Shown here: one piece after another, positions 60,749 through 64,000 of the stretch
How the letters are laid out: each line of letters starts with the position of its first letter
Numbering within the stretch: the stretch's first letter is position 1
DNA from: Pseudomonas cichorii
GTDB lineage: Bacteria > Pseudomonadota > Gammaproteobacteria > Pseudomonadales > Pseudomonadaceae
Length of the DNA: 64,000 nucleotides
Direction: 5' to 3'
Assembly (NCBI RefSeq): GCF_003700275.1
Contig: NZ_RBRE01000103.1
Coordinates: 80,289-144,288, forward strand
Made by a program: the position numbers and the translations under genes
Notes under the pieces: model-generated
Seen by the model: the letters and a program-made list of their open reading frames with translations, nothing else
What the model was told of the DNA's origin: nothing
The model's database searches: none

Positions 60749-61616
60749 CGTGATTGCTCCTTTGGTTTTAAGAAGATTCAGGCCGTCCCACCTGTTTTTT
60801 TATCTGGGCGGCTCTTTCTTTTTTTGTCTGCGAAAATCTATCTCACGCTGACAGTGGTTACGATAGTTGCTGACCTGTCTTTACGTAATCTTTATGGCGA
60901 TGTCGCTAAAAGTTTCGCGCAGGTCGCAAACGCCTCATTTCCTTGTTGAACTCTCAGCTTCGGGTGTGTGCTCCAAGCTGTTGACCGCTATTTCCCTTGA
61001 TCACGACAGCCCTGTTTCCGCATGGGGCATCGTGACCATGGATGTGTTGAAGCAACAACCGTGCACAAAGTTCAAAATAATTGAAAAAAAATGTGAAATT
61101 TCAGTTTTTACCTGGAGTTTCACTCATAACCTCATGATTTTGTTTGGGTTGTTTTTCAGCACGAAAAGCACGCTGCGCAGGCCGGTTAATGGCCGCTTGA
61201 GGGTGGCAAAGCAAAAAATGTTACTGATGGCACCGGCGTTTGAGTAAATCGCAGCCCTGCGCGCGCTTTTGGTATACCAAGGTGTTTCGTTTTGGTGCAC
61301 AGCATCAGGTGGCTGCCATAGCTTGGGGTCGTGGCTTCGTCTTGACGTATGGTGTGCACGGCGCTGTTTCATTTTTATGTCCAGATCTCGGTTTTTGCCG
61401 ATTTTCGCCTCCCGAAGGCTAGCGCTTGCGGATGATTGGTAAAGGGGGCGACGGGATCAAATTGGTGCGATGTCCCTGAAAAGCGGTGCAGGGTGGTGCG
61501 CAGGTGTTTTTGGCGCTGAGTTGCAGCGTGCTGAGGAAATGTGTTTTGCCGGGTGAAGCGCTGCCCGATCCTGCGTATCCTGCCTGGCATTCAACCGGAC
61601 AATCAGGAGTCTTATC
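60749..61616. other. 868-base gene-free region between oprD and the HIT gene
   Basis: This is the longest stretch without a convincing gene. It must contain the divergent promoters of oprD and of the HIT gene. An imperfect hairpin GCCGTCCCA/TGGGCGGC lies in the oprD leader (60783-60814). A TGAAATTTCA palindrome is at 61094-61103 and a TTGGTATACCAA palindrome at 61269-61280. Open frames of up to 126 codons exist but have no ribosome site and odd composition. The region is more AT-rich than its neighbours near 61040-61160. Confidence 0.6.
61269..61280. promoter_or_regulatory. Perfect 12-bp palindrome, GntR/FadR-type operator-like
   Basis: TTGGTATACCAA resembles the operators of FadR-subfamily GntR regulators of sugar-acid metabolism (UxuR/ExuR-like TGGTATACCA). 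A TTTTGGT half-site recurs 25 bases later (61292-61298). It may regulate a transcript from this gap or the HIT gene 337 bases downstream. No GntR gene is in the window. Confidence 0.4.
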
Positions 61617-62042
61617 GTGTTCGTTCTGGATTCACGTCTCAAGCAGGACACTTTGCCGGTCGGCGACTTCCCGTTGTGCCGACTGTTGCTGTCCAATGAC
61701 TCGCGCTACCCATGGTTCATTCTGGTGCCGCGCCGTCCTGATATCAGTGAGGTGTTTCAGCTTGAAGCGCAGGAACAATTGCAGCTATGGCTGGAGACTA
61801 CAGCCCTGTCGCAAATACTGAAGGGCGTATTCGACGCTGATAAACTCAATGTCGCGGCGCTGGGCAATGTCGTCAGCCAGCTTCATATGCATGTCATCGT
61901 TCGCAAGCGTGATGATGCTGCATGGCCAGCGCCTGTATGGGGCAAGCATCCGGCTCTTCCTTACACGGACGAGCAGTTCGCCGCCGTTGTCGAGCGTTTG
62001 CGGCCGGTGTTGCCGAACGATTTCCGGTTTGAGGGTGAATGA
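61617..62042 (+). CDS. HIT-domain protein
   Basis: HIT proteins are nucleotide hydrolases or transferases acting on adenylylated or nucleoside phosphoramidate compounds. The 141-residue product starts at GTG 61617 after CAGGAGT and begins MFVLDSRLKQD. The active-site triad region reads SQLHMHVIVRKRDD, so the first His of the HxHxH motif is Gln, as in a common bacterial subgroup. The substrate is unknown. The stop overlaps slyX, and the pair is probably one operon. Confidence 0.9.
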   Translation: MFVLDSRLKQDTLPVGDFPLCRLLLSNDSRYPWFILVPRRPDISEVFQLEAQEQLQLWLETTALSQILKGVFDADKLNVAALGNVVSQLHMHVIVRKRDDAAWPAPVWGKHPALPYTDEQFAAVVERLRPVLPNDFRFEGE

Positions 62043-62044
62043 TC

Positions 62045-62251
62045 ATGAGTCTTGAAGAACGAATCATGGAGCTGGAAACCCGCCTGGCCTTTCAGGAAGA
62101 TACGATTCAGGCGTTGAACGATGTGCTGGTTATACAGCGGCGTGAGCTGGATCGGCTGCAACTGCAAATGGCTGCGATGCTCAAGCGCCAGGAAGAAATG
62201 GGCAGTCAGTTCGATACCTTTGTCGAGGACGCGCCGCCTCCTCATTACTGA
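62045..62251 (+). CDS. slyX: SlyX family protein
   Basis: The 68-residue protein is a short coiled coil (LEERIMELETRLAFQEDTIQALND, cited as LETRLAFQEDTIQALND) ending in the PPPHY motif that is typical of SlyX. Its role is unknown. Starts at 62039 or 62045 are both possible: ATG 62039 overlaps the HIT stop (ATGA), and 62045 gives the family start MSLEERIMELE. It ends before a bidirectional terminator. Confidence 0.92.
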   Translation: MSLEERIMELETRLAFQEDTIQALNDVLVIQRRELDRLQLQMAAMLKRQEEMGSQFDTFVEDAPPPHY

Positions 62252-62263
62252 GGCTGCACGCAT

Positions 62264-62304
62264 AAAAAAACCGCGCTTCTCATCGCTGAGGAGCGCGGTT
62301 TTTT
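62264..62304. terminator. Terminator between slyX and the cold-shock gene
   Basis: AAAAAACCGCGCTTCTCA and TGAGGAGCGCGGTTTTTT pair nearly along their whole length around TCGC; it is suited to end both convergent transcripts. Confidence 0.88.
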
Positions 62305-62317
62305 ATTGCCGCACAGA

Positions 62318-62917
62318 TCAGCGGCGCGGCAGGGCCGCAATCACGTCTTCAGCCTGCAGGCCTTTGTCGCGGTTCATCACGGAAAACTCCACGCGCTGGC
62401 CTTCGACCAGAACACGATGACCTTCACCGCGAATGGCGCGGAAGTGCACGAAGATATCGTCGCCGGAATCACGCGAAATGAAACCGAAACCCTTGGAAGT
62501 GTTGAACCACTTCACGGTGCCGGTATCGCGATTGCCCAGATCGTGGCTTTGCGATACGGGCGAAGGAGAGGACCTGTAGAAACTGACGCCCAGGTGCAGT
62601 GCAACAGCAGCCATGGCGGCAATCATGCTGACCATGATGGCCGGTTGACCCGCGATGGTCTGTAGTGGAACGAGCAGGGTGAGGATTTGTACGATGACAG
62701 CAATAACAAGCAGTGCGCTGACCAGATTTTGCAGGTTATGACGTGGTCCCCGGTTCCAATAGGGAATCACTGGAGCAAGAAGCAGATTGAGCAGCCCGAA
62801 GAAAACCAGATAAAGCGCATCGGGTTGTAGCAGGGACGTAGCCTCGCTACGCAGGCTGGGTATGAAGGAAAGCAACAAAGCTGCTGCTCCCGTTACCAGG
62901 TGGACGATTTTCAACAT
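62318..62917 (-). CDS. Membrane protein with C-terminal cold-shock domain
   Basis: The 199-residue protein has about four hydrophobic segments in its first 115 residues (for example LYLVFFGLLNLLLAPVI and LVSALLVIAVIVQILTLLV). A short linker is followed by a complete cold-shock domain (about 133-199). RNP1 is in KGFGFIS and RNP2 in DIFVHF, and the domain starts GTVKWFNTSKG. This places a nucleic-acid-binding domain on the cytoplasmic face of the membrane. A homologue lies at this position (between slyX and dps) in P. aeruginosa, as I recall. Its function is unknown. Confidence 0.88.
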   Translation of the reverse strand: MLKIVHLVTGAAALLLSFIPSLRSEATSLLQPDALYLVFFGLLNLLLAPVIPYWNRGPRHNLQNLVSALLVIAVIVQILTLLVPLQTIAGQPAIMVSMIAAMAAVALHLGVSFYRSSPSPVSQSHDLGNRDTGTVKWFNTSKGFGFISRDSGDDIFVHFRAIRGEGHRVLVEGQRVEFSVMNRDKGLQAEDVIAALPRR

Positions 62918-63364
62918 TTTAAAAAGCTCACATTAAGAAGGATCACAAGGAAATAGCGGGTAACGCCCGGTACGCTTCTGAAAAAGTGGAGGCGTGCTGC
63001 ACGAGCGATGGTCCAGCCTATGCGCTACAGCCGGATGGCAGGATTGGTAGCGACACGCTGTCTATTTAACAGCAAAGCCGAAGTCTACTCAAATCAAGTA
63101 CCTGCGTGGCTTCGCCCGATTTGCTGGCGCCAGTAAAGCGTCTTCCGAAAAGACCCTTGATAGCCCTGAGCTAGAGCCATTGCGCACGCGGGAACCGGTT
63201 CTGGCGGCAGAGGGTCTGACAGGGTTGACGGTTCAGGCGCAGCCTTGCTGCATGGCTGTGCCTGTTTGAGTGCGTGTACCAATAGAAGGCTGCACTCGCA
63301 GGCTATCTCTTGATAGAGTAGTACGGTTACTGCTTTCCAATCCTCATCTAAAAGGGCATGAAAC
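62918..63364. other. 447-base gene-free region between the cold-shock gene and dps
   Basis: The region holds the divergent promoters of the two genes. CTAT-CTCTTG-ATAG (63303-63316) is a weak OxyR-like half pair about 50 bases upstream of dps; the six-base spacing is one short of the OxyR pattern. No gene is credible. Confidence 0.5.
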
Positions 63365-63838
63365 ATGGCAATCGATATCGGTATCAGTGAAGAGGATCGC
63401 AAATCGATCGTAGACGGTCTTTCGCATCTGCTTGCAGATACTTATGTACTTTATCTCAAGACTCACAACTTTCACTGGAATGTCAGTGGGCCGATGTTTC
63501 GCACACTGCACTTGATGTTTGAAGAGCAATATAACGAACTGGCACTGGCTGTCGATTCCATTGCCGAGCGTATTCGTGCTCTTGGGTTCCCGGCGCCGGG
63601 CACCTATTCGACTTATGCTCGCCTGTCTTCGATCAAGGAAGAAGAGGGTGTGCCAAGTGCTGAAGATATGATCAAAAGTCTGGTTCAAGGCCAAGAGGCT
63701 GTTGTCCGTACAGCACGTAGTCTTTTTCCTCTGCTGGATACAGTCAGTGACGAACCGACTGCGGACTTGTTGACCCAGCGTATGCAGGTTCACGAAAAGA
63801 CTGCATGGATGCTGCGTTCGATGCTTGAGTCCCGGTAA
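63365..63838 (+). CDS. dps: Dps/DPS-like DNA-protecting ferritin
   Basis: Dps proteins form 12-subunit shells that oxidise and store iron and protect DNA in starvation and oxidative stress. The 157-residue product has the ferroxidase ligands in HNFHWNVSGPMF, LHLMFEEQY and VDSIAERI. These lie at the subunit interface as in other Dps proteins, with Glu in place of Asp at one position (LMFEE). The N-terminus is short and only mildly charged, so DNA binding is uncertain. ATG 63365 follows AAAAGGG. Confidence 0.93.
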   Translation: MAIDIGISEEDRKSIVDGLSHLLADTYVLYLKTHNFHWNVSGPMFRTLHLMFEEQYNELALAVDSIAERIRALGFPAPGTYSTYARLSSIKEEEGVPSAEDMIKSLVQGQEAVVRTARSLFPLLDTVSDEPTADLLTQRMQVHEKTAWMLRSMLESR

Positions 63839-63879
63839 CAAAACCCTGGAGCAGTTTGCTCCTGTTCCGGTCGGGGTGC

Positions 63880-63926
63880 GTTGCCGTTTCAGGCGGCAAC
63901 GCGCTTCTGCCCCGGCAGTGCCGGGG
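63880..63926 (+). terminator. Two hairpins after dps
   Basis: GTTGCCG/CGGCAAC (63880-63900) and CCCCGGCA/TGCCGGGG (63910-63926) follow the dps stop. Neither has a clear T-run, so a rho-dependent end or mRNA protection is possible. The last 74 bases of the window become AT-rich and show no gene. Confidence 0.4.
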
Positions 63927-64000
63927 CGTCTTGTCCGCAGGTCTGCGCTGATAAAAGTGTTGGATAAACGTAAAATATAAATATTAAACACATTTTATGA

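Noticed and set aside
60867..61247. 126-codon frame in the oprD-HIT gap
   Set aside because: No ribosome site, composition unlike the other genes, and no recognisable domain. I kept the region as gene-free but flagged it.
63303..63316. OxyR site upstream of dps
   Set aside because: CTAT and ATAG are present but spaced by six instead of seven bases and only one pair is seen, so I mention it but do not call it a site.
63094..63402. 102-codon minus-strand frame overlapping the start of dps
   Set aside because: It overlaps a clear dps start and promoter region and has no family features.

Overview
The window is a stretch of core chromosome from a Pseudomonas, most likely of the P. syringae/fluorescens side of the genus. 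The evidence is the gene order (pyrH-frr-uppS-cdsA-dxr-rseP-bamA-skp-lpxD-fabZ-lpxA-lpxB-rnhB-dnaE-accA-tilS; nlpD-rpoS-rsmZ-fdxA-mutS; recA-recX), an RsmZ-type small RNA with a GacA box, an OprD porin, and REP elements of the form GCGGATGAATCCGCTCC that are typical of these species. The species assignment is inference. No phage, plasmid, transposase, CRISPR array or anti-phage system is visible.

Positions 1-18.3 kb hold an almost unbroken forward gene train. It begins with translation and pyrimidine functions (pyrH end, frr), then undecaprenyl-PP, CDP-diacylglycerol and isoprenoid synthesis (uppS, cdsA, dxr). Next come envelope quality control and outer-membrane assembly (rseP, bamA, skp), lipid A and fatty-acid synthesis (lpxD, fabZ, lpxA, lpxB), then rnhB, dnaE, accA and tilS. 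Many neighbours overlap by 1-4 nt (ATGA/GTGA junctions), which suggests translational coupling. A REP cluster lies in the accA-tilS junction and has reshaped the 5' end of tilS.

Positions 18.2-31.9 kb carry pyrG-kdsA-eno-ftsB-ispD. A LysR regulator follows, divergent from the glutathione-dependent formaldehyde detoxification pair adhC/fghA. Then come the overlapping operon ispF-truD-surE-pcm and nlpD-rpoS. Between rpoS and fdxA lies RsmZ (32221-32352), with a GacA upstream activating site at 32032-32049. Positions 32.4-41 kb contain fdxA, mutS, a 42-codon basic ORF, pncC, SOS-controlled recA with recX, a LOG-family protein, a small exported protein of the PA3611 type and a DTW-domain tRNA modification enzyme.

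Positions 41-50.3 kb are a mosaic of short units: erdR, dgkA, the divergent finR/fprA pair, trmO, a YehS-like protein, a degenerate RsuA/RluF-type pseudouridine synthase, a YjaB-like acetyltransferase, rimO and kup. Positions 50.3-64 kb resemble the P. aeruginosa PA0919-PA0962 block as I remember it: acvB/virJ-type hydrolase with mprF, dinB, a lipoprotein, proS, an oprD-family porin, HIT, slyX, a membrane-anchored cold-shock protein and dps. Two tandem initiator tRNA units lie between mprF and dinB. The longest gene-free stretch (60749-61616) separates oprD from the HIT gene and contains a 12-bp perfect palindrome.

I did not find a clearly undescribed multi-gene system. The best leads are the pseudouridine-synthase homologue that seems to lack its catalytic motif, the REP-modified tilS start, the cold-shock domain fused to a membrane domain, the hairpin abutting the ispF start codon, and the operator-like palindrome in the oprD-HIT gap.
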